Source: Gammaproteobacteria bacterium
GTDB lineage: Bacteria > Pseudomonadota > Gammaproteobacteria > Pseudomonadales > Pseudomonadaceae
Reading direction: 5' to 3'
NCBI GenBank assembly: GCA_018827205.1
Contig: JAHJXZ010000026.1
Span: 1 to 50,428, forward strand
DNA length: 50,428 nt
Shown here: positions 1-9,799 of the stretch, one piece after another
How positions within the stretch are numbered: position 1 is the first letter of the stretch
How the letters are laid out: every line of letters starts with the position of its first letter
Notes under the pieces: model-generated
What the model was told of the DNA's origin: nothing
The model's database searches: none
The model's input: the letters and a program-made list of their open reading frames with translations, nothing else
Program-made: the position numbers and the translations under genes

Positions 1-156
1 GCAGTTACCACTCGCGGCTTCAAGCAGGGTGAGTGCCGCACCTTGGCTGGCTGGATCTGTGACATTCTCGATGAGCTGGACAACCCAGCGGTGATTGAGC
101 GCGTCCGTGGTCAGGTTGCGGACCTATGCGCCAGCTTCCCGGTCTACGCTAACTAA
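1..156 (+). CDS. glyA: Serine hydroxymethyltransferase, C-terminal end only
   Basis: The window opens inside a gene. The first 51 codons, in frame from base 1, end at a TAA at 154-156. The peptide contains TTRGF followed by a Leu-Ala-Gly-Trp-Ile helix and an Asn-Pro-Ala-Val segment, which match the extreme C-terminus of bacterial serine hydroxymethyltransferase. That PLP enzyme interconverts serine and glycine using tetrahydrofolate. It is followed by sdaA and gcvT on the same strand. This agrees with the Pseudomonas order gcvH-gcvP-glyA-sdaA-gcvT (from memory), so it is probably the glyA copy tied to glycine cleavage rather than a housekeeping paralogue. The substrate-binding and PLP-lysine regions lie outside the window and cannot be checked. 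Confidence 0.9.
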   Translation, partial: AVTTRGFKQGECRTLAGWICDILDELDNPAVIERVRGQVADLCASFPVYAN

Positions 157-254
157 GACAGCACGCAATTTTGCCACTCGCAGCGCGGTTACCCATCGCG
201 CCGCATCAACGCCGTCCCACAAGGGCGGCAGCAAAACACGCAGTCGGAGCAAGC

Positions 255-1631
<1,377 letters not shown>

Positions 1632-1651
1632 AGCCAACAACCATACAACCC

Positions 1652-1713
1652 TGTAGGAGCGAGCTTGCTCGCGATGCTTTTCGCAAAAAATCGCGAGCAA
1701 GCTCTCTCCTACA
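1652..1713. repeat. REP doublet (REPIN-like palindrome) between sdaA and gcvT
   Basis: The left arm TGTAGGAGCGAGCTTGCTCG begins at 1652. The right arm, ending at 1713, is close to its reverse complement (CGAGCAAGCTCTCTCCTACA), separated by a short A-rich spacer. This is the familiar Pseudomonas 'GGAGCGAGCTTGCTCGCGA' type of extragenic palindrome arranged head to head, so the transcript could fold into a long hairpin. It sits inside what should be one operon and has no T-run after it. It may therefore stabilise the upstream mRNA or reduce read-through into gcvT. That role is inferred; the palindrome itself is directly visible. Confidence 0.85.
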
Positions 1714-1743
1714 AAAGCAACCTATACAGACATGGAGAACCGC

Positions 1744-2868
1744 ATGACCACTGAAACCCTGGCGAAAACCCCACTACATGCCCTGCACCTCGAACTCGGC
1801 GCACGTATGGTGCCCTTCGCCGGTTATGACATGCCGGTGCAATATCCACTGGGCGTGATGAAGGAGCATCTGCACACCCGCGACCAGGCTGGCCTGTTCG
1901 ACGTGTCGCACATGGGCCAGATCGTCCTGCGCGGCGCAAATGCTGCCCAGGCGCTGGAAAGCCTGGTGCCGGTGGACATCATTGACCTGCCAGTAGGCAT
2001 GCAGCGTTACGCCATGTTCACCGATGAAAACGGCGGCATCCTTGACGACCTGATGGTCGCCAACCTGGGCGATGACACCCTGTTTCTGGTGGTCAACGCT
2101 GGCTGTAAAGACCAAGACCTGGCCCACCTGCAGAAACACATCGGCAGCCAGTGTGAGATCGAAAGCCTGTTCGAAGCCCGTGCCCTGCTCGCCCTGCAAG
2201 GCCCGAAAGCCGTAGACGTATTGGCGCGCCTGGCCCCAGAAGTTGCGCAGATGACCTTTATGCAATTCGCCCCCGTGCGCCTGCTGGGCGTGGACTGCTA
2301 TGTCAGCCGCTCCGGCTACACCGGTGAAGATGGCTACGAGATTTCGGTGCCAGCTGAACACGCTGAAACCCTTGCACGCAGCCTGCTGGCCGAAGCAGAA
2401 GTCGAGGCCATCGGCCTCGGCGCGCGCGACTCGTTGCGCCTGGAAGCCGGCCTGTGCCTGTATGGCCACGACATGAGCACCAGCGTTACGCCAATCGAAG
2501 CCAGCCTGCTGTGGGCCATGTCCAAGCCACGCCGCGCCGACGGTGCTCGCGCTGGCGGCTTCCCAGGTGCCGAGCGAATCTTCGCTCAGCAACAGCAAGG
2601 CGTTGCCAGCAAGCGCGTTGGCCTATTGCCGCAAGAACGTGTACCTGTGCGTGAAGGCGCGGAAATCGTCGATGCCGACGGCAACGTGATTGGCACTGTA
2701 AGCAGCGGCGGCTTCGGCCCGACATTAGCGGCACCGGTGGCCATGGGTTATGTGCAGAGCAGCCATATCGCTCTGGATAGCGAAGTCTGGGCCATGGTGC
2801 GCGGCAAACGCGTTGCCATGAAAGTTGCCAAGACTCCGTTTGTGCCACAACGCTACTACCGCGGCTAA
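1744..2868 (+). CDS. gcvT: Glycine cleavage system aminomethyltransferase (T protein)
   Basis: T protein of the glycine cleavage complex: it transfers the methylene group from aminomethylated H protein to tetrahydrofolate and releases ammonia. An ATG at 1732 is in frame, but GGAG at 1734-1737 would serve the ATG at 1744, giving MTTETLAKTPLHALH and 374 residues, the usual length. Near the N-terminus are MVPFAGYDMPVQY and FDVSHMGQ, then GILDDLMV with the conserved folate-site aspartate. The GCV_T C-terminal barrel domain follows, with VGTVSSGGFGPTL-like residues and an ending KTPFVPQRYYRG. It is the last gene of the glyA-sdaA-gcvT run. A strong inverted repeat follows its stop codon. Confidence 0.95.
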   Translation: MTTETLAKTPLHALHLELGARMVPFAGYDMPVQYPLGVMKEHLHTRDQAGLFDVSHMGQIVLRGANAAQALESLVPVDIIDLPVGMQRYAMFTDENGGILDDLMVANLGDDTLFLVVNAGCKDQDLAHLQKHIGSQCEIESLFEARALLALQGPKAVDVLARLAPEVAQMTFMQFAPVRLLGVDCYVSRSGYTGEDGYEISVPAEHAETLARSLLAEAEVEAIGLGARDSLRLEAGLCLYGHDMSTSVTPIEASLLWAMSKPRRADGARAGGFPGAERIFAQQQQGVASKRVGLLPQERVPVREGAEIVDADGNVIGTVSSGGFGPTLAAPVAMGYVQSSHIALDSEVWAMVRGKRVAMKVAKTPFVPQRYYRG

Positions 2869-2880
2869 TCACCCAGTGCG

Positions 2881-2906
2881 CTGCGCCGGCCGCTTGGCCG
2901 GCGCAG
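2881..2906. terminator. Perfect 11-bp hairpin between convergent genes
   Basis: CTGCGCCGGCC (2881-2891) and GGCCGGCGCAG (2896-2906) are perfect reverse complements around a GCTT loop. The hairpin lies 12 bases after the gcvT stop and 11 bases beyond the end of the converging VOC gene, so it could serve both transcripts. No T-run follows on either strand. A classical intrinsic terminator is therefore not proven; it may be a 3'-end stabiliser or assist Rho termination. Confidence 0.55.
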
Positions 2907-2917
2907 GCTATTCGCAC

Positions 2918-3283
2918 CTACGGCGTGCGAATATCGGTAAAAATCAGTCGATTGCCAAACGGATCCATTACCGGCATATCGCGGCCCCAGGGCTGCGCCG
3001 TGATGCCGGGCAGTGCATTGGCATAAGCCCGCGCAGTCAGCTCGGCATGCAAAGCATCCAGATCATCGACACTGATGCGCAGCGCCGCACCGGGGCAGCA
3101 ATCGCCATGGTGCTCGGACAGGTGCAGCACGCAACCATCGCGCGACACTTGTAGATAGAGCGGCAAGCCCGGCTCGAAGCGGTGCGACCAATCTTCGCTG
3201 AAGCCGAGAAACTCGCAGTAAAACGCCCGTGCCTTGGCTTCATCGAAGCTGCGCAGAATTGGAATTGGCGCAGCAAGTTGCAT
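2918..3283 (-). CDS. VOC superfamily (glyoxalase/bleomycin-resistance-like) protein
   Basis: A 121-residue single-module vicinal-oxygen-chelate protein. The fold is suggested by the N-terminal PIPILRSFDEAKAFYCEFLGF-type beta-alpha unit, a central EPGLPLYLQVSRDGC strand pair with LHLSEHHGD, a VDDLDALHAEL helix and the ending MPVMDPFGNRLIFTD. The family includes glyoxalases, dioxygenases and drug-binding proteins; short stand-alone members like this resemble bleomycin-binding proteins but most have no known substrate. The histidine pair in EHHGD and the late region could bind metal, but this is inference. The gene starts 30 bp after the stop of the M14 carboxypeptidase on the same strand, so the two are probably co-transcribed. 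The ribosome site is weak (AAGAGAAAA). Confidence 0.85.
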   Translation of the reverse strand: MQLAAPIPILRSFDEAKARAFYCEFLGFSEDWSHRFEPGLPLYLQVSRDGCVLHLSEHHGDCCPGAALRISVDDLDALHAELTARAYANALPGITAQPWGRDMPVMDPFGNRLIFTDIRTP

Positions 3284-3313
3284 TGGGTTTTCTCTTAATG
3301 GGTTAAAACGCGA

Positions 3314-4444
3314 TTAGCGCAGTTCTCCGACCATCGCTGCTGCAACGCTGAGCACATCCTTACCCAGCTGCATTGAACGCGCGCCATTCCAGCCGGTGTG
3401 TGGATTGGGCCGATCGTCGTGGTCCTTAAACGGCATTTCAATGGTAAACGCCAGGCAATCGAACTCCATGCCCACTGCGTTACAAGCCAGGGTGGTATTG
3501 GCCTGGCCAAACTGGTCGGGGGTATAACCAAAGGTGGTCTGGAACTCGGCGCCGTTATCGATCAGCAACTGGCGGAACTGCTTTTCCAGACGCTCCAGAC
3601 GCGGGCTGTAGCCCGGATTGCCTTCGCAGCCAGCGGTAAACACATGAGGGATTTCCTCATCACCGTGGATATCCAGAAACAGATCAACGCCCACGGCGCG
3701 CATCTGCTGTTGGACGAAATACACCTCAGGACTTTCCGCCTCGCTGGCCGACTGCCAGGCGCGGTTAAGGTCGCACCCAGCGACGTTGGTACGCAGATGG
3801 CCACGGAAGGCGCCGTCCGGGTTCATGTTAGGCACCAGATACAGATCAGCCTGCTCCAACAGGGCATTCAGCTCGGCGTCATCACGCTGTTGCAGGCGCT
3901 CAAGCAGCCCCTGCATAAACCACTCAGCCATATGCTCGCCCGGATGCTGCTGGGCGATCAGCCAGATCTTGCGCTGCGCCTGCGGGTTGCGGCTGATGCG
4001 CAACAACTCGATTGGCCGACCTTCAATGCTCTTACCCGTGGCAAACAGCTCAGCGCCAGCCAGGCGTTGCGCATCCTCGATCAGAAGCGCATGACGCTCG
4101 CGGCTGTAGGGCTCGAAGTAGGCGAACCATATCTGTTCATGTTGCGGCTCGATGTCGAACTTCAGCGCCCCCTCTTCAAAACGGCTGGGCACACGGAACC
4201 AGTCGCGCTGATCGTAGGAGGCCACAGCGTGGTAACCGCTCCAGGCATCCTTGTAAGACGACTGTCCAGCATTGCCTAGGCTAAAGCCATAGCGCTGCCC
4301 AGGCTGCAAGCCATCAACCTTGAAGTGGAACCACTGAAAATGCCCACTGTTGAGATCCGGACGAATCGCCAGCAATACCTGCTGCGGGTTGCTAGCGTCG
4401 ATGACCTCGATATTGCCGCTGTCGAAGTTAGAACTGATCTGCAT
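3314..4444 (-). CDS. M14 family zinc carboxypeptidase (cytosolic carboxypeptidase-like)
   Basis: The frame extends upstream to 4597, but the family N-terminus MQISSNFDSGNIEVI starts at ATG 4444 with GAGG five bases upstream, giving 376 residues. Residues 1-115 form the beta-sandwich typical of cytosolic carboxypeptidases (SGNIEVI, LRPDLNSGHFQWFHF-type strands). The catalytic domain has zinc ligands His167 and Glu170 in QHPGE and His260 in DIHGDEE, an NMNPDG and DLNRAW substrate-binding stretch (206-230), and a candidate catalytic Glu336 in TIEMPFK. No signal peptide is seen, so action in the cytoplasm is likely. The family trims C-terminal residues from peptides; in bacteria the natural substrates are mostly unknown. 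The VOC gene follows 30 bp downstream and a Sel1 lipoprotein gene diverges upstream. Confidence 0.9.
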   Translation of the reverse strand: MQISSNFDSGNIEVIDASNPQQVLLAIRPDLNSGHFQWFHFKVDGLQPGQRYGFSLGNAGQSSYKDAWSGYHAVASYDQRDWFRVPSRFEEGALKFDIEPQHEQIWFAYFEPYSRERHALLIEDAQRLAGAELFATGKSIEGRPIELLRISRNPQAQRKIWLIAQQHPGEHMAEWFMQGLLERLQQRDDAELNALLEQADLYLVPNMNPDGAFRGHLRTNVAGCDLNRAWQSASEAESPEVYFVQQQMRAVGVDLFLDIHGDEEIPHVFTAGCEGNPGYSPRLERLEKQFRQLLIDNGAEFQTTFGYTPDQFGQANTTLACNAVGMEFDCLAFTIEMPFKDHDDRPNPHTGWNGARSMQLGKDVLSVAAAMVGELR

Positions 4445-4675
4445 GGATACCTCGAAGGCCTGGAAGCATGGAGAGACGCGAAGATGACCAAGAATCGCAG
4501 CTCTGGCGCGCAGGCGAAACGCTACAGGCGACAAACTGATATGGATTCTGCAACCTGTAGCCGCTGGGCTGATTTGCGGAACACTCGCACGATGCAACTC
4601 ATCGGCGCACCGATAGTCATCTGCTTACCTGCTGCGCTCGACACCTTCACCTTGCTTTATGTCCGGGAGAAACAC

Positions 4676-5221
4676 ATGGCTACGCCAATAAACCTACGCT
4701 GCCTGATGCCAGCACTGCTCTGCACCTGGCTGCTACTCGGCGGTTGTGCCAGCAAACCCACAGATCAACAAGTCAGCAGCCCGAGCCAGCAAATAGAGCA
4801 GCCCGTTGTATCAAGCGCCACCGAGGCTAACCTGCGCAGCCAGGCCAACCGCGGCGACCTCGATAGCCAGTTCCAGCTCGGCAGCCTGTACTTCGTCGGC
4901 AAACCGAAAAAAGACCTCAAACAGGCCGAATACTGGTGGAAGTTGGCTGCCGACAAAGGCCACGCCATGGCAGCAGTCAGCCTGGCCTACTTGTATACCG
5001 GCCGCGACAACCCAGACTTCAACAACCCGCCAGAGATGCTCAAGTACCTCAACCAGTCTGCCGCCGGCGGCAACCCGATGGCCCAGCACATCCTCGGCAA
5101 CCTCTACCTGCGCGGCGAACAAGGCGTACCACTGGATGCCAACCAGGCCAGACGCTTGTTCACCAGTGCCTGCCAGCAGAACTACAGCGCCAGTTGTCGC
5201 GCACTGGGAAATACGCCTTAA
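4676..5221 (+). CDS. Sel1-repeat lipoprotein
   Basis: I start this gene at ATG 4676, preceded by GGGAGA, because the protein then opens with a basic/hydrophobic signal (INLRCLMPALLCTWLLLGG) and a lipobox ending in Cys24 (LGGC-AS). The upstream part of the frame is antisense to the M14 gene and is not convincing. After a Ser/Gln/Pro-rich linker, residues 55-175 hold about three Sel1-like alpha-helical repeats, recognisable as GDLDSQFQLGSLYF, GHAMAAVSLAYLYTG and GNPMAQHILGNLYLRG. The mature protein (about 158 residues) should be anchored to the inner face of the outer membrane. Such proteins usually act as scaffolds or binding partners; the partner here cannot be named. It is the only intact gene of its transcription unit. 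Confidence 0.85.
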   Translation: MATPINLRCLMPALLCTWLLLGGCASKPTDQQVSSPSQQIEQPVVSSATEANLRSQANRGDLDSQFQLGSLYFVGKPKKDLKQAEYWWKLAADKGHAMAAVSLAYLYTGRDNPDFNNPPEMLKYLNQSAAGGNPMAQHILGNLYLRGEQGVPLDANQARRLFTSACQQNYSASCRALGNTP

Positions 5222-5329
5222 CCCAATATTTAACGGCGCTTGCAGGTTCTGCGAACAGCACAGTTACAGCGAAAAACTCGACGCACCACCAGCAACAAAT
5301 TTTCGCAACCAAGGTATTAGCTCGCACCG

Positions 5330-5685
5330 ATGCGCACTATTTGCCATCTTGTTCTGCAGCACCACTTCGGAGGCCGAGAGCCTGTACTTGGTAACCGGGC
5401 AGTAACTACCTGTCAGTTATTCGCGCGGTGTAATTGCCAGCGGCGCCCAGCCCGAAAGAGTTAATGCCACATGCTTACTCTTGCAGTAGCGCTGCCGTAC
5501 CCTGGCGCCTTACTCTGCGGCAGGCCGAGATGGCGAGATGGCGAGATGGCGAGATGGATGGTATTTTCGCCGTGATGCAATCTCCCGCGCAGTATCAGGC
5601 GTTCAATCGTAGGCTGAGCCCGCTACGTAATAACGGCCAGTTTGCAACCATTGCGCAACGCCATGGTCTACTGCGTACTAATTAA
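5330..5685 (+). pseudogene. Decayed periplasmic amino-acid-type solute-binding protein gene
   Basis: An ATG at 5330 followed by a one-base shift yields a signal peptide and a mature N-terminus (FAILFCSTTSEAES, then LYLVTG) like those of family-3 solute-binding proteins, which commonly start AE-x-L-x-LVTG. The frame stops at 5403-5405; a further one-base shift would give NYLS. Near the other end, codons up to the TAA at 5683-5685 read QYQAFNRRLSPLRNNGQF and then ATIAQRHGL. This resembles the closing helix of the same family (FN..L..LR..G....I..R.G). The middle, which should span about 180 residues, is missing, and an 8-bp tandem repeat lies in the junction. I read it as an internally deleted, frameshifted relic. 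The two ends are short, so the family assignment is tentative. Confidence 0.5.
5527..5558 (+). repeat. Four tandem copies of an 8-mer (GAGATGGC)
   Basis: GAGATGGC is repeated head to tail at 5527-5534, 5535-5542 and 5543-5550, with a fourth copy (GAGATGGA) at 5551-5558. The unit length is not a multiple of three, so any copy-number change would shift the reading frame. It lies inside the decayed solute-binding protein gene and probably reflects replication slippage in a non-functional stretch. Confidence 0.8.
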
Positions 5686-5928
5686 GCAGGCTGGACATTT
5701 AACTTGGCTTCGCCATAATTGCTGGGCGCAGCATAAATAGTCCTTTAACAAATCTGACAATTCGCTCAGATAACCCAGAATTAAAGGGCAAACCAGCACG
5801 GCAATAGTCATTGCAACTATTCGCCACGCTTAATAAATGCGCGAGCTAAAACTGTTTGGCCGTCTCAGGTGACCAGACCATATGCCTGGCATCCAGCCAA
5901 TATTCTGTTAAAAACCATGGGGAACTAC

Positions 5929-6141
5929 GTGACGAAAGACGAACTGCGCGCCGAACTCGAGCGCCAGGCGCAGCGTTACAAGGATGTATACGGCGGGGAA
6001 GTGATTACCTACGCCGCTCAACCGGACCCCGAGCGCAAGCCGTGGCGCAAGAAGGCTAACCTTCTCGACCAAGCGTTTGAAAAAGAGCTGGTAAAAATCG
6101 AAAAAGAGCTGCAAACCAAGGCAGACGAGGCCTCTGGCTGA
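5929..6141 (+). CDS. Small conserved charged protein, function unknown
   Basis: The frame opens at 5869, but the only good ribosome site (GGGGA at 5919-5923) is five bases before GTG 5929, giving a 70-residue protein beginning MTKDELRAELERQAQRYKD. An in-frame ATG at 5917 has no ribosome site. The protein is rich in Lys and Glu, with two predicted amphipathic helices (ELRAELERQAQRY and LLDQAFEKELVKIEKELQ) joined by an Ala-Gln-Pro-Asp-Pro-Glu loop. I recognise it only as a small protein widely annotated as hypothetical in Pseudomonas; no function can be assigned. It has no signal peptide or membrane segment. A strong hairpin follows the stop codon. Confidence 0.75.
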   Translation: MTKDELRAELERQAQRYKDVYGGEVITYAAQPDPERKPWRKKANLLDQAFEKELVKIEKELQTKADEASG

Positions 6142-6168
6142 CGCCCCGCAACCTTGATGTCAGATCAC

Positions 6169-6195
6169 GCGGCCATCCCTGATCGGGATGGCCGC
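6169..6195. terminator. Hairpin between convergent genes
   Basis: GCGGCCATCCC (6169-6179) pairs perfectly with GGGATGGCCGC (6185-6195) around a TGATC loop. It sits between the stop of the small protein gene (6141) and the end of the converging HerA-like gene (6200). There is no strong T-run on either side, so it is a probable shared 3'-end structure rather than a textbook intrinsic terminator. Confidence 0.6.
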
Positions 6196-6199
6196 TGAC

Positions 6200-7702
6200 T
6201 CAGCGCCCCTTACCGCCCATCAACGAACCCAACAGACCGCGTACCAGTTGCCGACCAATCTGATTGGCCGCCTGGCGCATGGCCGTTTTCATCACCTGAC
6301 TGGCAAGACCGCCAAGCAACTCACCGGCCGCACCACCTATACCGCTACCGGCCTCAGCCTTTTTGCTAGCAACGCTCGGTTTGCTCTGCTCGGCCTGCTG
6401 GGCGGCAATCTTTTCGGCGCGGGCAGTCAACAACTCGTAAGCCGACTCCCGATCAATTGGTTTGTCGTAACGTCCCCGCAAAGGCGACTGCTGGATCAAG
6501 GCCGTTCGCTCAGCCTCGCTCAGTGGCCCGATACGCGATTGCGGCGGTGCAACCGCCACGCGCTGCACCATGGCGGGCGTACCTTTAGCTTCCATAGTGC
6601 CTACCAGCGCCTCGCCAATACCGAGTTCAGTCAGTACAGCTAACGTGTCGATAGCCGGGTTAGGGCGAAAGCCTTCGGCGACCGCACGCAGCGATTTTTG
6701 CTCTTTCGCGGTAAAAGCACGCAGGCCATGCTGAATACGTAGGCCAAGCTGAGCGAGCACATCATCCGGCAAGTCGCCCGGCGATTGGGTGACGAAATAC
6801 ACCCCCACACCTTTCGAACGGATCAACCGCACCACCTGCTCCAACCGTTCCTGCAAGGCCTTCGGTGTTCCAGCAAACAATAGGTGCGCTTCGTCGAAGA
6901 ACAGCGCAAGCAGAGGCTTGTCGGCGTCGCCGCGTTCCGGCAGCTGCTCGAACAGCTCGGCCAGCAGCCAGAGCAGGAAAGTCGCATAGACCTTCGGCGC
7001 TTCATGCACCAGACGACTGGCGTCGAGCAGGTGGATGCGCCCACGACCATCGCGGTCAGGATGCAGAATGTCTTCCAGCTGCAGGGCTGGCTCGCCAAAC
7101 AGCGCCTCGGCGCCCTGCTGCTCCAGGCCGGCCAATTTGCGCAATAAGGCTTGTGATGAGGTGGAAGTAAATAACGCGCTGTCTTCGCCCAGCGCCTCGG
7201 GATGACTTTTCAGATGTGCCAGCAGCGCCTTGAGGTCTTTCAGATCAAGTAGCAATAAACCTTCGCGGTCCGCCACCTTGAATGCAGCGTAGAGTGCGGC
7301 TTGCTGGCTGTCGGTCAGTTCCAGTAGCGCACCGAGCAGTAAAGGCCCCATCTCGCTCAGCGTGGTACGCAGCGGATGGCCACTCTTGCCATGCACATCC
7401 CACAGAGTTACCGGGTAGGCGGTCGGCTGGTGATTGAGCCAGGGCATGCTGGCGATACGCTCAGCCACCTTGCCCTGCGGTGCGCCGACAGCACCTAGAC
7501 CGCAAAGATCACCCTTCACATCGGCGGCAAATACCGCCACGCCAGCATCGCTGAAGGTTTCGATCAAGCGCTGCAGGGTCACAGTTTTGCCAGTGCCCGT
7601 CGCACCGGCAATAAGGCCGTGACGGTTGGCCAGACGCAATGCCTGCCCCACCGGCAGCCCATCAAGACCGGCCCCTACAACAAACTGATCGGTTTGCGCC
7701 AT
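6200..7702 (-). CDS. HerA-like P-loop ATPase (DUF853 family)
   Basis: A 500-residue protein of the HerA/FtsK branch of ATPases. A Walker A motif, GATGTGKT, lies at residues 33-40 and a Walker B motif, [10 protein letters not shown], at about 268-277. [20 protein letters not shown], towards the middle, is the sensor-like segment seen in DUF853 proteins. The C-terminus carries a Glu/Gln/Ala helix, a Gly-rich hinge ([15 protein letters not shown]) and a basic helix, suggesting membrane or nucleic-acid contact. Relatives of HerA move or resect DNA ends, but DUF853 proteins usually stand alone without a NurA nuclease, as here, and their role is unsettled. No nuclease or restriction gene adjoins. 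It diverges from the chemoreceptor gene across 129 bp. Confidence 0.85.
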   Translation of the reverse strand: MAQTDQFVVGAGLDGLPVGQALRLANRHGLIAGATGTGKTVTLQRLIETFSDAGVAVFAADVKGDLCGLGAVGAPQGKVAERIASMPWLNHQPTAYPVTLWDVHGKSGHPLRTTLSEMGPLLLGALLELTDSQQAALYAAFKVADREGLLLLDLKDLKALLAHLKSHPEALGEDSALFTSTSSQALLRKLAGLEQQGAEALFGEPALQLEDILHPDRDGRGRIHLLDASRLVHEAPKVYATFLLWLLAELFEQLPERGDADKPLLALFFDEAHLLFAGTPKALQERLEQVVRLIRSKGVGVYFVTQSPGDLPDDVLAQLGLRIQHGLRAFTAKEQKSLRAVAEGFRPNPAIDTLAVLTELGIGEALVGTMEAKGTPAMVQRVAVAPPQSRIGPLSEAERTALIQQSPLRGRYDKPIDRESAYELLTARAEKIAAQQAEQSKPSVASKKAEAGSGIGGAAGELLGGLASQVMKTAMRQAANQIGRQLVRGLLGSLMGGKGR

Positions 7703-7831
7703 CTTGCCATCTCCTTAGTTAAAGCTTTACTGCAATTAGGCCGACATAGTCAGCATCGCCGCATCAGCGGCGGAGCAATTGCCTTACATCAGCACAAGAC
7801 TGATGCCAGAACTTACCGGACGCAAGAAGCC

Positions 7832-9709
7832 ATGACCAATAACCTGAAGTTCAGCCACAAGATTCTGCTTGCTGCCTCACTGGTAGTAATCGCCGCATTC
7901 TCATTGTTCACCCTGTACAACGATTACCTGCAGCGCAACGCCATCCGCGATGATCTGGAAAACTATCTACAGGAAATGGGTAATGTCACCGCCAGCAACA
8001 TCTCCAACTGGTTGTCCGGGCGGATTCTGCTGGTAGAAAGTGCCGCACAGTCGATAGCTCGCGACCCGTCGACTGAAGGTCTTACCGGTCTGCTAGAACA
8101 GAAAGCCCTGGCCTCTACCTTTGTTTTCACGTATCTGGGCAGCGCCGACGGCACCTTCACCATGCGTCCTGATGAGCAGATGCCTGATGATTACGACCCG
8201 CGCACACGCCCCTGGTACAAAGATGCCATGAGCGCGGGCGGTAGCACCCTGACCGAGCCCTATATCGACGCAGCCACGAAAGAACTGATCATTACCATTG
8301 CCTCACCGGCTAAATCTGCGGGCGTGGTCGGCGGCGATTTAAGCCTCAACACGCTGATCGACATCATCAACTCGCTGGACTTCGATGGTATCGGCTACGC
8401 ATTTCTGGTGAGCTCTGACGGCAAGATTCTGGTGCATCCAGACAAAGAACTGGTGATGAAAACCCTCAGCGAGGTTTACCCAAAAGACACGCCACGCATC
8501 AGCAGCGAATTCAGCGAAGCCAATCTCGATGGCAGCCAGCGCATCCTCACCTTTACCCCGGTCAAGGGTCTGCCTTCGGTTAACTGGCACATCGGCCTGT
8601 CCATCGACAAGGACAAAGCCTATGCCATGCTCAGCGAGTTCCGCACCTCCGCGATCATCGCCACCATTATTGCCGTGGTGCTGATCATGCTGCTGCTGAG
8701 CATGCTGATCGGCGTGCTGATGCAACCGCTGAATGTGATGGGCAAGGCAATGGAAGATATTGCCCAGGGTGAAGGCGACCTGACCAAGCGCCTGAGCATC
8801 CAGTCCAATGACGAGTTCGGCCGCCTGGCCAGTGCATTCAACCAGTTCGTCGAGCGCATCCACAGCTCGATCCGCGAAGTGTCGTCGGCGACCAGTCAGG
8901 TCAATGAAGTGGCCAAGCTGGTGGTTGGTGCTTCCAACTCGTCGATGATCAACTCCGATGAGCAGGCCAGCCGCACCAATAGCGTGGCAGCCGCGATTAA
9001 TGAGCTGGGCGCCGCCGCTCAGGAAATTGCACGCAACGCAGCCGACGCTTCCAGCCAGGCATCCGATGCCCGCGGCCAGGCTGAAGACGGCCGCCAGGTA
9101 GTCGAAAAAACCATCCAGGCAATGAACGAGCTCTCCAGCAAAATCAGCGCCTCATGCAGCAATATTGAAACCCTCAACAGCAAGACGGTAAATATCGGGC
9201 AGATTCTTGAGGTAATCAAAAGCATCTCCCAGCAAACCAATCTACTGGCGCTTAACGCAGCGATCGAAGCCGCACGCGCCGGTGAAGCGGGTCGCGGTTT
9301 CGCCGTGGTCGCCGACGAAGTGCGCAACCTAGCCCATCGCACCCAGGAGTCGGCACAGGAGATCGAGAAAATGATCGAGGAGCTGCAAGTCGGCTCCCGC
9401 GAATCGGTCACCACCATGACCGAAAGCCAGCGCTACAGCGAAGAAAGCGTGGAGATCGCCAACCAGGCAGGCGCGCGCCTGAGCAGCGTGACCGAGCGCA
9501 TCGGCGAGATTGATGGCATGAACCAGTCAGTGGCCACTGCTACTGAGGAGCAGACCTCGGTAATCGAATCGCTCAACGTCGACATTACCGAAATCAACAC
9601 CCTCAACCAGGAAGGCGTGGAAAACCTCAACGCCACCCTGCGTGCCTGCGGTGATCTGGAGCAGCAGGCCAGTCGCCTCAAACAACTGGTCGACAGCTTC
9701 CGCATTTAA
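7832..9709 (+). CDS. Methyl-accepting chemotaxis protein, PctA/B/C-type amino-acid receptor
   Basis: An inner-membrane chemoreceptor of 625 residues from ATG 7832; the upstream open frame is non-coding. Order: TM1 (about 11-29), periplasmic double-Cache domain (30-275), TM2 (about 280-305), HAMP ([12 protein letters not shown] onward), then a signalling helix with the hairpin tip [20 protein letters not shown] and [19 protein letters not shown]. In the distal Cache pocket, Tyr121, Arg126, Trp128, Tyr129, Tyr144, Asp146 and Asp169 are present. They match the amino-acid-binding motif known from PctA, so L-amino acids are the likely ligands. The nearby purU, mvaT and sbcB genes also neighbour pctABC in P. 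aeruginosa (from memory), supporting orthology with that group. Which of the three it equals cannot be decided. It has no C-terminal CheR-binding pentapeptide. Confidence 0.93.
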   Translation: MTNNLKFSHKILLAASLVVIAAFSLFTLYNDYLQRNAIRDDLENYLQEMGNVTASNISNWLSGRILLVESAAQSIARDPSTEGLTGLLEQKALASTFVFTYLGSADGTFTMRPDEQMPDDYDPRTRPWYKDAMSAGGSTLTEPYIDAATKELIITIASPAKSAGVVGGDLSLNTLIDIINSLDFDGIGYAFLVSSDGKILVHPDKELVMKTLSEVYPKDTPRISSEFSEANLDGSQRILTFTPVKGLPSVNWHIGLSIDKDKAYAMLSEFRTSAIIATIIAVVLIMLLLSMLIGVLMQPLNVMGKAMEDIAQGEGDLTKRLSIQSNDEFGRLASAFNQFVERIHSSIREVSSATSQVNEVAKLVVGASNSSMINSDEQASRTNSVAAAINELGAAAQEIARNAADASSQASDARGQAEDGRQVVEKTIQAMNELSSKISASCSNIETLNSKTVNIGQILEVIKSISQQTNLLALNAAIEAARAGEAGRGFAVVADEVRNLAHRTQESAQEIEKMIEELQVGSRESVTTMTESQRYSEESVEIANQAGARLSSVTERIGEIDGMNQSVATATEEQTSVIESLNVDITEINTLNQEGVENLNATLRACGDLEQQASRLKQLVDSFRI

Positions 9710-9742
9710 CACATGCGTAAAAAAGCTGGGAGCCATTTTTAA

Positions 9743-9793
9743 CGTCGCGTAGCGACGGCCCGCAAGGGTGGCCGCCATGGATGGCAGGCCATA
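9743..9793. repeat. Cluster of short palindromes, REP-like
   Basis: CGTCGC-GTA-GCGACG (9743-9757) is a perfect hairpin. It is followed by a GGCCCGCAAGGGTGGCC segment and by GCCAT-GG-ATGGC, flanked by further GGCC/GGCC pairing. The stretch lies between the chemoreceptor stop and the shared terminator. The GCCATGGATGGC core resembles a recurring intergenic motif I associate with Pseudomonas genomes, but I cannot verify copy number from this window. Confidence 0.4.
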
Positions 9794-9799
9794 CAAACA

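Noticed and set aside
3398..4279. Long open frame on the plus strand opposite the M14 gene.
   Set aside because: It is the antisense shadow of a clear carboxypeptidase; it lacks a ribosome site and known motifs.
5527..5558. Short tandem repeat considered as a CRISPR array.
   Set aside because: Units are 8 bp with no spacers and no cas genes are nearby.
6200..7702. HerA-like ATPase considered as part of an anti-phage HerA system.
   Set aside because: No partner nuclease or Sir2 gene adjoins; DUF853 ATPases are common stand-alone housekeeping genes.
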